DNA of 64,000 bases from Gammaproteobacteria bacterium. GTDB taxonomy: Bacteria; Pseudomonadota; Gammaproteobacteria; Pseudomonadales; JAUIET01. The stretch spans positions 1 through 64,000 of the forward strand of contig JAUIET010000002.1 in the NCBI GenBank assembly GCA_030429735.1, in the 5' to 3' direction. Position 1 is the stretch's first letter. Every line of letters begins with the position of its first letter. The notes under the pieces were generated by a model, which worked only from the letters and a program-made list of their open reading frames with translations, had not been told where the DNA came from and did not search any database. Below, piece by piece: positions 15,868 to 23,328 of the stretch. Both the position numbers and the translations under genes were made by a program.

Positions 15868-18165
15868 ATGCGCACTTATTCTCGCACACAAGGCGGTGCT
15901 GCGATCGCTGAGCTGGTGGTGGTTCTGCCAGCCTTGCTGATGCTGGGTCTCGGTGTACTGCAAAGTGCGCTGTTTTACCAGGCGAAAACCACCGTTACCT
16001 ACGCTACGTTCGAAGCGGCACGCAAGGGCGCGGTCACGCACGCACAGCGCGCACCCATGCTGGATGAGTTTGGGCTACGTTTGGCTCCCGTGTTTGGCGG
16101 TGACGGCAGCGCGGAGAAAGCACAACGTGCCATCAATGAAGGCAGAAAGGAAGCGCTGAATCCCACGCTTACCCGCATTGCTGTATTGAACCCCACCCGC
16201 CAGGCCTTTGCCGACTTCGGGGTGCGCAACAGCAAGAACGGCAAACTAGAGATCCCCAATACGCACCTGCGGTATCGCGACTCCGAGGCGATTGGGGCTG
16301 ACAGCCGCGTAAACGTGCAAGACGCCAACCTTCTGAAAATCAAAACCACCTATGGCTTTGAACTGAAAGTGCCGCTAATAAATGGTGCAATCACCACGCT
16401 GCTGTCGCAATTCGATGCCGGTAACGCGCATTACTACGCGCAGGGCCGCATCCCCATCACCGCCGTAGCCACCGTCAGAATGCAAAGCGAGGCCTGGGAA
16501 GACGGCAACTGGAACGCCGACGGCACAGACCCCGGTAACGGCAACATCCCCAATGGCGACCTGGCAGACCACACGCCAACAGCGGGTGATACCGATGGCG
16601 ACGGCATCCCCGACAGCGAAGACGGCGACATTGACGGCGACGGCATTGCCAATGAGTTTGATGCGGATGCGAATGGCAATGGACAGCCGGATATTGAGGA
16701 GAACGACGACGGCGAAGTAGAAGAAATCGAGTGTGAAACCGCCACGGTTGACGAAGATACACAAGGTGCCAGCGGCAATGACGACGCCGGTTTTTGGGGC
16801 GAACTCTGGACCGGCGTCAAGGACGGTCTGAAGGAGGGCTATGAGTTCATCAAAGGCTTCTGGGCCGGGATGCGTGAGCAGATTGGCGATCTGATTGATG
16901 CCATAACATCGCCGGTGGAGACCGTAAAGGGCTTGATCGCGCTGGGCCAGGCGCTGATCGACGATTTTGAAGGCACTGTTCGACAAATTGGCGAAGTGCT
17001 TGGCAAGGATTTCACCAACCTCACGCAGTGCGGGTCGTACGATCGCGGTCGCGTGATCGGCGAGTACGCAAGCCCCGCCTTCGTGCTGAAGCTGGCCACC
17101 AAGCTCAGCAAGTTTGGTGACCTTGCCACGGCCATTCGCAAGACCAAGGACGATTTCGGCTGCGCAAGCTTTGTCAGGAATACCAGGGTGGCCACTGTGG
17201 GCGGGCTGCTGGCGATCAACAGCCTGATGATTGGTGACTCGGTTCTGACGCGTGACGAAAGCACTTACCAGAATACCGAGCAGCAGGTGGTCGATACCGT
17301 CGCCCGGGATGCGGATCGCTTCTATGAGCTGCGCACCGAGTACGAAACACTTCAGGTAACTGGCGAGCACCCGATATGGGTTCAGGGCAAAGGCTGGACA
17401 CCCGCCAGTGATATTGAAGCAAGCAACGTGCTGGCGGCGCAGCGCGGCGATGTGCTGGTGCTCAGCAATACGCTGGTTGAGCAAGACATTGAAGTATTTA
17501 ACTTCACAGTTGCCAACACGCAAAGCTATTTCGTTGGCGAACGTCTCATCTGGGTACACAATGCCCCCAGCTGCGAGCTGCCGGACGACTTCTTTGACCG
17601 GCCGCTCACGGAAAGAACCCTGGCCAAATCGAATGGTACGCACAGAAACGGCTTAATCGGTGAAGGTAAGGCCAATCAGCTATTGGAAGAGCGTGGCTTC
17701 ATTGCCCTGGGCGATACTAATGTTGACCCGAAAAAGCTCAATGACAAAGACAGCTTCGAACAAACACTTCTGGGTTACCGCGGAGTGCAGGGCATAGATT
17801 CAATCTTCCGCGACCCGGAAAGTGGCACGATTTATATTGTAGAATCCAAGGCAAGTGGTGTGTCTGAGGGATGCCCGTCGAACAGATTGTGCAAGCTTGC
17901 TGGTGGTGAGCGGCAGATGAGTCGGGAGTGGTTGAATAGAGAGAGGCTCGAGGATGCTGGCTTAAGCGAAGATGAAATTAGAGAAACGCTTTCCGGACTA
18001 AGGACAGGAGATACTGTGCGTCTATACGCGGGAACCAGTAAAGTTGGCGTAACTGAGTTTTATGAAATTCGTGATGCAACTAGTCCTGATGGAAGAATTG
18101 ACAGAAAAAACGTGATTGTAGATTTTGGCAACAGTGTTTTTAAGAGTGGGGGTAGAGCTCAGTGA
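15868..18165 (+). CDS. Polymorphic toxin: TadE-like N-terminus, Ca-binding repeats, Hint domain, PoNe-like PD-(D/E)xK nuclease
   Basis: The 765-aa protein is modular. Residues 8-50 resemble TadE/TadG pseudopilins (GGAAIAELVVVLPALLML, then a Tyr/Ala amphipathic helix), giving a prepilin-like membrane anchor. Residues 241-280 are DxDGDGIxD thrombospondin-3-type calcium repeats. Residues 308-375 are a helical Trp/Gly-rich pretoxin segment. Residues 432-566 form a Hint domain: Cys432 (CASFVRNTRV), GDSVLTRDE, GEHPIWVQGKGW, and the end YFVGERLIWVHN with His564-Asn565 before Ala. Autocleavage there would free the C-terminal toxin (566-765). The toxin has GEGKANQLLEERGF, Asp644 (VQGID) and Glu659-x-Lys661 (VESK), the PD-(D/E)xK core, then QMSREWLN as in PoNe DNases. 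The last part is visibly more A+T-rich. It overlaps the immunity gene by four bases (GTGA). Confidence 0.85.
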   Translation: MRTYSRTQGGAAIAELVVVLPALLMLGLGVLQSALFYQAKTTVTYATFEAARKGAVTHAQRAPMLDEFGLRLAPVFGGDGSAEKAQRAINEGRKEALNPTLTRIAVLNPTRQAFADFGVRNSKNGKLEIPNTHLRYRDSEAIGADSRVNVQDANLLKIKTTYGFELKVPLINGAITTLLSQFDAGNAHYYAQGRIPITAVATVRMQSEAWEDGNWNADGTDPGNGNIPNGDLADHTPTAGDTDGDGIPDSEDGDIDGDGIANEFDADANGNGQPDIEENDDGEVEEIECETATVDEDTQGASGNDDAGFWGELWTGVKDGLKEGYEFIKGFWAGMREQIGDLIDAITSPVETVKGLIALGQALIDDFEGTVRQIGEVLGKDFTNLTQCGSYDRGRVIGEYASPAFVLKLATKLSKFGDLATAIRKTKDDFGCASFVRNTRVATVGGLLAINSLMIGDSVLTRDESTYQNTEQQVVDTVARDADRFYELRTEYETLQVTGEHPIWVQGKGWTPASDIEASNVLAAQRGDVLVLSNTLVEQDIEVFNFTVANTQSYFVGERLIWVHNAPSCELPDDFFDRPLTERTLAKSNGTHRNGLIGEGKANQLLEERGFIALGDTNVDPKKLNDKDSFEQTLLGYRGVQGIDSIFRDPESGTIYIVESKASGVSEGCPSNRLCKLAGGERQMSREWLNRERLEDAGLSEDEIRETLSGLRTGDTVRLYAGTSKVGVTEFYEIRDATSPDGRIDRKNVIVDFGNSVFKSGGRAQ
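17894..17937. repeat. 44-bp exact direct repeat, copy 1 (inside toxin domain)
   Basis: Bases 17894-17937 are identical to 20481-20524. In the toxin they encode LAGGERQMSREWLN. The second copy marks the point where the orphan toxin tail begins, so this is the recombination or duplication junction of the displaced cassette. Confidence 0.9.
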
Positions 18166-18896
18166 GGGATTCGTATCGAGATGGGGCCTACTACAATGAT
18201 CTCGTTGAAGTGCGGCAAGAATTGGCTGAGAAAGATCTCGATCCAAAACATATTGAATATATGTCGGGATTCGAAGAAATATGTAAGTGCGTATTGCCAA
18301 GTAATTCGGCACAAATGCTGTTGGGAGCAGTCTTAGCTTCGTATTCGCGAGGAGATTCACGAGTAAAGATCCGCGAGAAATTCGCGGCCTACTGTAAAGT
18401 GCTCCTAATGTCAGAGGCTTGCTTTGTTGATTTTGGTGAAAGAGACTCCGCTAACGATATAAATCTTATCGACGCCTCCGTGGCCTTCCCGACGATAGCA
18501 TTCGCCAGCGCTTTCCTCGATTCCAAAGAGCAGATAGGCAAACTCGCCCAATGCATCCCCCCAGGCTACGACACCCTGGTTGACCGGGTAATGGCGCAAT
18601 ACCAGCCGGGCCGCCCCGTGCACGACAAACTCCGTAAGAAATCAGTGCACGGCCCACTGTTAAAATTGTTGGATGCACCACCTGACAAGCAGCCGGCATT
18701 GATTCACAAATACCTCGACAACTGGGAAACCTATCTGCAGCGCGACAACCGTTGGCCGTCACACCATCGTCCCACCTTTGACGGGTACTGGTGTTATGAA
18801 GCAGCGGCGATCGTCTGCGCATTTGATATTGATGACAGCGAGTTTATCGATCACCAGTATTACCCTACAGATTTGATGAACTGGAGAAACGCGTAA
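18162..18896 (+). CDS. PoNi-like immunity protein (DUF1910-DUF1911 architecture)
   Basis: The 244-aa cytoplasmic protein is the predicted antidote to the PoNe-like nuclease upstream. The N-terminal half (about 1-110) is mostly alpha-helical and fits DUF1910. The C-terminal half matches the DUF1911 pattern: DNWETYLQRDNRWPSHH, GYWCYEAAA, then I-D-D-S-x-(F)-x-D-H-x-YYP-x-DL. PoNi proteins of this type protect against PoNe DNases. The start is GTG 18162 overlapping the toxin stop (GTGA), which couples the two. The C-terminal half of the gene is nearly identical in DNA to the second immunity gene at 20749, while the N-terminal half is not. Confidence 0.82.
   Translation: MRDSYRDGAYYNDLVEVRQELAEKDLDPKHIEYMSGFEEICKCVLPSNSAQMLLGAVLASYSRGDSRVKIREKFAAYCKVLLMSEACFVDFGERDSANDINLIDASVAFPTIAFASAFLDSKEQIGKLAQCIPPGYDTLVDRVMAQYQPGRPVHDKLRKKSVHGPLLKLLDAPPDKQPALIHKYLDNWETYLQRDNRWPSHHRPTFDGYWCYEAAAIVCAFDIDDSEFIDHQYYPTDLMNWRNA
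18495..18889. repeat. 395-bp direct repeat, copy 1 (3' half of immunity gene 1)
   Basis: Bases 18495-18889 and 21082-21476 align without gaps at roughly 95% identity, most differences being synonymous. Identity stops abruptly at the 5' border, where both genes continue with only weak protein similarity. This is a mosaic pattern that suggests gene conversion or recombination between the two immunity genes. Confidence 0.9.
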
Positions 18897-19483
18897 TGGG
18901 CTACGACCCGTATTACGGTGCGGTGCTGTGCGATGAGGTAACGTACAAGGCAATCGAAGCCTCGCTTGCTGCGCAGAAAGACATTCACATGCTCGATCAT
19001 GGTTATCTGCACGGCAACTGGTGTTTTTTTCAACCCTTCGACGCCTGGCTATCACTGCCGGAAACCCGGCAATTCGTGGGCCAGCTAAGCCGCGAGCATG
19101 CCGCTGCCTTTCTCCACTACTGGATCTCTGAGGAAGACATAGGCTACTGCCTGGATGAGGAGCTCGAAACACTTTATCGCTCACCCGGTGACTGCTGGGG
19201 TTACCGCATATTTATCGGTGGCGAGGAAGTGGCCTCGGTCATGTTGCCGCTGGATATCGAACCCTGGGAAGACACCTTTGATGCGGCCGTTAAAGCCGGC
19301 ATTGAAAACGCGCACCCTGAGCATTTTGCCTGTTTTGATTTAGGGCAAGACGTGCAACAGTCCATACAGCAGATGTTGTCAGCAGATTCAATTTCGCGCC
19401 GTGCAAACGACGTTGATATGTTGGCGGTGGCGGTTGATATGCAGAAATATCTTGGTATCGCACCGGTATTTTACGCAGGGTAA
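18896..19483 (+). CDS. Unknown 195-aa cytoplasmic protein of the toxin island (possible extra immunity protein)
   Basis: This protein is not recognised. It has no signal peptide or membrane helix and is acidic and Trp/Tyr-rich (LHGNWCFFQPFDAW, GDCWGYRIFIGGEE), with predicted mixed alpha/beta content. Its ATG overlaps the stop of the PoNi-like gene (TAATG), and its own stop overlaps the next start, so it is translated with the immunity gene. Proteins in this position of polymorphic toxin loci are often additional immunity factors against other toxin tails. That is inference from context. It has no copy in the second, degraded module. Confidence 0.65.
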   Translation: MGYDPYYGAVLCDEVTYKAIEASLAAQKDIHMLDHGYLHGNWCFFQPFDAWLSLPETRQFVGQLSREHAAAFLHYWISEEDIGYCLDEELETLYRSPGDCWGYRIFIGGEEVASVMLPLDIEPWEDTFDAAVKAGIENAHPEHFACFDLGQDVQQSIQQMLSADSISRRANDVDMLAVAVDMQKYLGIAPVFYAG

Positions 19484-20157
19484 TGATGGTCACTGAGGCA
19501 TGGTATAGGATGCAACAACAACAGCGTAAGAAATTACTGACTGTGCGCCAAAGCACAACCGTCATAGCATTAGTAGCGCTGTTGATGAGTGTGACGCAGA
19601 GCCCTGCAACGGTTGCCGCCGACCCGGCGCTGCGCCCCATGCGCATTCACCAGTTGCCCGGCCTGGGCCTGGAAATCTGGACAGAACTGGAACCACTGTG
19701 GATCAGTGAAGTGGTGCGTTATCGCAGTCGGGAAGTGTTTACGGTACAAACACCGCCGCTAAGCTACCCACCTGCTGCGATGACCTATACGGGTTTCCCC
19801 ACGATGCAGGTAAAGCGCCACGCCTTACCCGCGCTGGCAACTCAGGTGCTGGTGCAGGGCGCGGTAAATTACGCGGTTCCAGACAAGGTGGCCAAACACC
19901 TGCCAATAAACCCGGCAAGCTATGGGCCGCTGCAGGGCTTTGAAATGCGGTTTCAAGGCATTGCCGACGGTCAGGCCGTGGATGTAAGGTTGTTTCTCGG
20001 CAACGCCGAGCATCACCCACCGGTCTTGTTGCAAGCCTACACCCTGGCAGGGCATGGCGAATCCATCAATGAACACATTCGGCGCAGCTGGAACAACGTC
20101 AGCTATTTGCCGACAGATGCACCCGAGCAACACCCTGATCAGGAGGTAATACAGTGA
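19483..20157 (+). CDS. Exported 224-aa protein of the toxin island, unknown function (accessory A, intact copy)
   Basis: The protein has a signal peptide or N-terminal anchor (basic QQQRKKLLTVRQ, hydrophobic VIALVALLMSV, cleavage probable after VAA). The rest, about 180 residues, shows no family I know. Recognisable blocks are MRIHQLPGLGLEIWTELEP, VQTPPLSYPPAAMTYTGF, GPLQGFEMRFQGIADGQAVDVRLFLG and LLQAYTLAGHGESINEHIRRSW. The same blocks recur in the nonsense-interrupted copy at 22369-22932, so the gene is part of the duplicated unit. It could start at ATG 19483, 19486 or 19510; the last gives the most ordinary signal peptide. It is followed with a four-base overlap by a small membrane protein. 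A periplasmic role in toxin export or protection is conceivable but unsupported. Confidence 0.65.
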   Translation: MMVTEAWYRMQQQQRKKLLTVRQSTTVIALVALLMSVTQSPATVAADPALRPMRIHQLPGLGLEIWTELEPLWISEVVRYRSREVFTVQTPPLSYPPAAMTYTGFPTMQVKRHALPALATQVLVQGAVNYAVPDKVAKHLPINPASYGPLQGFEMRFQGIADGQAVDVRLFLGNAEHHPPVLLQAYTLAGHGESINEHIRRSWNNVSYLPTDAPEQHPDQEVIQ

Positions 20158-20345
20158 GCGCTTATCTCATCGGCAACCTGTTAGGCCGCCTGGTCGTCAG
20201 CCTGATCCTGGTCTGGCTAGGCCTGTGGATCTGGCACGGCTTCAAGGCCAGCAAAGCAAACCAGCGACTCTTCAAACCGGTACCATTGATCATTGCATTG
20301 CTGCTGTTTGCCGCCGGAGTGGCCAACCAGCTGTCTGCAAGCTGA
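20154..20345 (+). CDS. 63-aa two-helix inner membrane protein (accessory B, copy 1)
   Basis: The protein has two hydrophobic helices (about 5-28 and 42-60) joined by a basic loop (HGFKASKANQRLFKP). The start is GTG 20154 with AGGAGG seven bases ahead, overlapping the stop of the exported 224-aa gene. A second copy at 22929-23120 follows the pseudogene copy of the same partner. The pair (exported protein plus small membrane protein) therefore travels as a unit. The 3' two thirds of the two copies are almost identical in DNA while the first third differs mostly at silent positions. Function is unknown; it could be a holin-like, chaperone-like or envelope-anchoring partner. Confidence 0.7.
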   Translation: MSAYLIGNLLGRLVVSLILVWLGLWIWHGFKASKANQRLFKPVPLIIALLLFAAGVANQLSAS

Positions 20346-20480
20346 GCCACTGAAGCACAGCGTTCGGCGGATCAAGCTGATTTTGCGCACAGACATACGG
20401 GCAAATACCCCCAGTTCAGCCAATGAACTGGTCCGAATCAATAAATAGTTGTACAAGAACGTGACAATAGGAGCGAAGTG

Positions 20481-20524
20481 AGCTTGCTGGTGGTGAGCGG
20501 CAGATGAGTCGGGAGTGGTTGAAT
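20481..20524. repeat. 44-bp exact direct repeat, copy 2
   Basis: This is identical to 17894-17937. It is the 5' border of homology between the orphan tail and the full toxin gene. Confidence 0.9.
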
Positions 20525-20743
20525 GAGCAGCGTCTACGTGGCGCAGGATTGAGTAAGGAGACTACAGACCAAGTGCTTGATGGTCTGGATAGTGGTGAAG
20601 TAGTACGTTTGTATGCGGGGACAGATAAGAATGGGCAGACCGAGTTTTACGAGATTAGAGACGTTCTCTCAGATACAGGGGAACTGGATGAGAAGAATGT
20701 GACAGTTGACTACAACAATAGTTATTTTGATAGTAGGAGGTGA
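20481..20743 (+). pseudogene. Orphan C-terminal tail of a second PoNe-like toxin (lacks catalytic core)
   Basis: From base 20481 the reading frame encodes ELAGGERQMSREWLN and continues to the stop at 20741-20743. This corresponds to residues about 677-757 of the toxin upstream (then VVRLYAGTDKNGQTEFYEIRD against VRLYAGTSKVGVTEFYEIRD). The first 44 bases are identical to the parental gene and the rest is diverged. An in-frame TAG precedes it at 20468. The only ATG, at 20504, would give 79 residues without Asp644 or Glu659-x-Lys661, so it cannot be an active nuclease. It is a displaced toxin-tail cassette, still joined to its immunity gene, as is common in polymorphic toxin loci. It might serve as a recombination donor. 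Confidence 0.82.
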
Positions 20744-20748
20744 AGTTA

Positions 20749-21486
20749 GTGAGGGATTCGTATTGCGATGATGAGTATTACGCCAATCTAATTTCTGAGT
20801 TGCGGAGTTCATCAGAGAAGAACCTAAATCCTTCTCAAATAGAAAGAATGTCGAGTCTGCGAAAAATAAACGTGTGTGTATTGCCTAGCCGATCTGCACG
20901 TACTCTTTTGAGCATAGTTTTGGCTGCATATTCAAAAGGTGAAACACGATTACAACTTCAGCAGCAATTCGATACTTATTGTAAGGTGCTTCTAGAGTCA
21001 GAAGCCTGCTTTCAGGATTTTGGCAGCAGAAGTTCAGCTAACGACGTCAACTTGGTAGCTGATTCTGTTAGCTTTCCCACCATAGCATTCGCCAGCGCTT
21101 TCCTCGATTCCAAAGAGCAGATAGGCAAGCTCGCCCAATGCATCCCCCCAGGCTACGACACCCTGGTTGACCGGGTGATGGCGCAATACCAGCCGGGCCG
21201 CCCCGTACATGACAAACTCCGCAAGAAATCAGTGCACGGCCCACTGTTGAAACTATTGGATGCACCACCTGGCAAGCAGCAGGCATTGATTCACAAATAC
21301 CTCGACAACTGGGAAACCTATCTGGAGCGTGACAACCGTTGGCCCTCACACCATCGTCCCACCTTTGACGGGTACTGGTGCTATGAAGCAGCGGCGATAG
21401 TGTGCGCATTTGATATTGATGACAGCGAGTTTATCGACCACCGGTATTACCCGACGGATTTGATGAACTGGAGAAAAGCGCAGTAA
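20749..21486 (+). CDS. Second PoNi-like immunity protein (DUF1910-DUF1911), mosaic
   Basis: The 245-aa paralogue of the first immunity protein begins with the same RDSY start. GTG 20749 has a perfect AGGAGG eight bases upstream (20735-20740) and is preferred over GTG 20740. Residues 1-110 share only a pattern with the first copy (for example S-R-S-A-R-T-L-L-S-I-V-L-A-A-Y-S-K-G). From FPTIAFASAFLD to the end the proteins are almost identical, including GYWCYEAAA and the D-D-S-E-F-I-D-H motif. The variable N-terminal half is probably what recognises the cognate toxin tail. It is an orphan immunity gene, since its toxin is the fragment just upstream. Confidence 0.8.
   Translation: MRDSYCDDEYYANLISELRSSSEKNLNPSQIERMSSLRKINVCVLPSRSARTLLSIVLAAYSKGETRLQLQQQFDTYCKVLLESEACFQDFGSRSSANDVNLVADSVSFPTIAFASAFLDSKEQIGKLAQCIPPGYDTLVDRVMAQYQPGRPVHDKLRKKSVHGPLLKLLDAPPGKQQALIHKYLDNWETYLERDNRWPSHHRPTFDGYWCYEAAAIVCAFDIDDSEFIDHRYYPTDLMNWRKAQ
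21082..21476. repeat. 395-bp direct repeat, copy 2 (3' half of immunity gene 2)
   Basis: This is the gap-free partner of 18495-18889. See that entry for the mosaic pattern. Confidence 0.9.
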
Positions 21487-21551
21487 AAAACGATTCGGTC
21501 ACCGGCGCAAGAAGTTGCTATCGGCAGTGCAAGCGTGCAAGCAGTTCATGT

Positions 21552-22376
21552 GTGGGAACATTGACGATGAAGGTGGCAAGTAATCATCAACGAAGCACAA
21601 ATGAAATGAAAGTTGATCAGAATACACTAAAAGAAATAGCGTCACTTGCCATGAGCTTCCAAAGAGATTTTGAAGTATTTGAGTTAGATTGCTATTACAA
21701 CGATGATCATATCGTCGGCCCTAACAGTCGTTGGCTTGATGTAAGTGGATCTAAGGTGGGTTGGGATAATCAGATAATTCGTGCTGTGGGCAAAGTCTAC
21801 TTTAGAAAAATAGACCCGCTCATGCGAAGTGAATGGAAAAGAAATGAGGCCAACTATTTCGTTTTGCGTGTGTGGAGTGCCGACAATATTAAATACGATA
21901 TTGGCTTTGATGAAGGCCAAGAATTACGCCGTCATCGGGAATTGCTTGATGAGTTGGGACACGACCAATATGAGGAGCTTTATGGGAGAAGTGCCGAAAA
22001 GAACTGTGAGACGTACGAGAAAAATGAAAATCAAAACATTGAAAACTCCACCACAACAATGACCGAAGAATACTCCGCTCAAGACCTATACAGCCATCTC
22101 TACCACACCGTCACCGCCGATCTCCCGGCGAACTGGAAATCAGTCAGCATCAGCTTCTCTGTTAGTTTTGACGGCGAGTATAAGCAAATGGCTGCCGATT
22201 ACCTGTTTGAGGACAAAAACGGCAAGTCACATATCTTTGAACCGGCAGAGACCTATGGGCCGCTGAATGCTATGGACAAATTGCGTGAGCTCAGCGAAGA
22301 AGAGCCGTGGCAAAACGCCACATTCTATCTGTATCCCGACGGCCAGATTGGCTTTAAGGCAGGGTCTGATGCGTAG
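21552..22376 (+). CDS. Toxin-island protein with C-terminal YezG/DUF600-like immunity domain
   Basis: The frame gives 274 aa from GTG 21552; ATG 21567 or ATG 21606 are also possible. The C-terminal 100 residues (LYHTVTADLPANWKSVSIS, then a FDGEYKQMAADYLFEDKNG strand pair, and WQNATFYLYPDGQIGFKAG at the end) resemble the YezG/DUF600 family of immunity proteins. The N-terminal 165 residues (acidic, FELDCYYNDDHIVGP and SRWLDVSGSKVGWD) are not recognised. The DNA around it is more A+T-rich than the flanks. Its position after an orphan immunity gene suggests a further immunity module whose toxin is absent from the window. The gene overlaps the start of the downstream pseudogene by eight bases. Confidence in the family is moderate. 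Confidence 0.55.
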   Translation: MGTLTMKVASNHQRSTNEMKVDQNTLKEIASLAMSFQRDFEVFELDCYYNDDHIVGPNSRWLDVSGSKVGWDNQIIRAVGKVYFRKIDPLMRSEWKRNEANYFVLRVWSADNIKYDIGFDEGQELRRHRELLDELGHDQYEELYGRSAEKNCETYEKNENQNIENSTTTMTEEYSAQDLYSHLYHTVTADLPANWKSVSISFSVSFDGEYKQMAADYLFEDKNGKSHIFEPAETYGPLNAMDKLRELSEEEPWQNATFYLYPDGQIGFKAGSDA

Positions 22377-22932
22377 TCTGGCCACGCCATTTGTGTTTTT
22401 GTTTGGCCTGTTGCTTGCCTTACCGTTGCCAGCCAGTGACCGACACCCGCGACCGATGTTAATCCACACGCTGCCGGAATTGGGTTTGCAGGTCTGGACC
22501 GAAATGACCCCGCAGTGACTGGTTGAGACAACCCATTTCAAAAATCGCACTGTATTTACAGCGCAAACCCCGGCCGCGAGCTATCCTCCCGCAGCGTTCA
22601 TATTCACCAGCTTTGAAGAAATGCGCATTGATGATGAGTCTCTTGGCGATGTGGCCGTAGATGTTGTCAGCGCCGCGTTAAGGAACTACCACTCCGATCA
22701 ATTGATCAAACTTGTTGAAGCGCTTGTTTATGCATCTTATGGGGTTCTTCAGGGTTATGAGCTGAGGTTCAGCGGTATAGCCGATGGTGAACGGGTGGAC
22801 GTTGTCGTGTTTTTAGGCCAAGGCCCGGAGAGATTCCCAGTTTTGCTGCAAGCGTATACCTTGGCAGGCAAGCTGGATGCCCTCGCAGATCATATCCGCC
22901 GCTCCTGGACCAGTGTGAGGTACTTGAAATGA
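22369..22932 (+). pseudogene. Second copy of the exported accessory A gene, interrupted by a TGA stop
   Basis: ATG 22369 opens a signal peptide (FVFLFGLLLALPLPASD) and the block MLIHTLPELGLQVWTEM, then TGA at 22516-22518 ends it. The same frame continues without interruption to 22932 with VFTAQTPAASYPPAAF, YGVLQGYELRFSGIADGERVDVVVFLG and LLQAYTLAGKLDALADHIRRSW. All of these match the intact copy at 19483. At the stop the intact copy has Trp (EPLWISE), so a single TGG-to-TGA change explains it. An ATG at 22621 could give a 103-aa fragment without a signal. A sequencing error is possible but cannot be judged here. Confidence 0.82.
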
Positions 22933-23120
22933 GCGCCTATCTGATTGGTAATCTGCTGGGCAGGTTGGTGATGAGCCTTATTTTGGTCTGGCTGGGCCTG
23001 TGGATCTGGCACGGCTTCAAGGCCGGCAAGGCAAACCAGCGACTCTTCAAGCCCGTGCCGCTGATCATCGCATTGCTGCTGTTTGCCGCCGGAGTGGCCA
23101 ACCAACTCCAATCGGTGTGA
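22929..23120 (+). CDS. 63-aa two-helix inner membrane protein (accessory B, copy 2)
   Basis: This copy is identical to the one at 20154 except for a few residues (V15M, S33G, C-terminal LQSV). It keeps the two helices and the basic HGFKAGKANQRLFKP loop, and the ATG overlaps the stop of the interrupted accessory A gene. The open frame is conserved although the upstream partner is broken. That suggests either very recent decay or an independent role for the small protein. Confidence 0.7.
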   Translation: MSAYLIGNLLGRLVMSLILVWLGLWIWHGFKAGKANQRLFKPVPLIIALLLFAAGVANQLQSV

Positions 23121-23328
23121 TACTCAGGCAGGCGCATCAGACATTACTATGCTCGCGAGGTATTCACACTCCGTTCCTCGAACAGTAAGCAGGTAATCCC
23201 CACAACCCAATTCAACCAAAATTCAAGTACGCGCATTCGAAAGCAAGCGTCGTTTCGGTCTATTGCCTCCAAATACTCTTTGCGACACCATCCGCAGCGA
23301 TACGGACGCGCAATGCTCGGAGACCTAC

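Noticed and set aside
16375-17643. 422-codon minus-strand frame inside the toxin gene
   Set aside because: Antisense to a clearly modular coding sequence; the open frame follows from its codon composition and has no motif or ribosome site.
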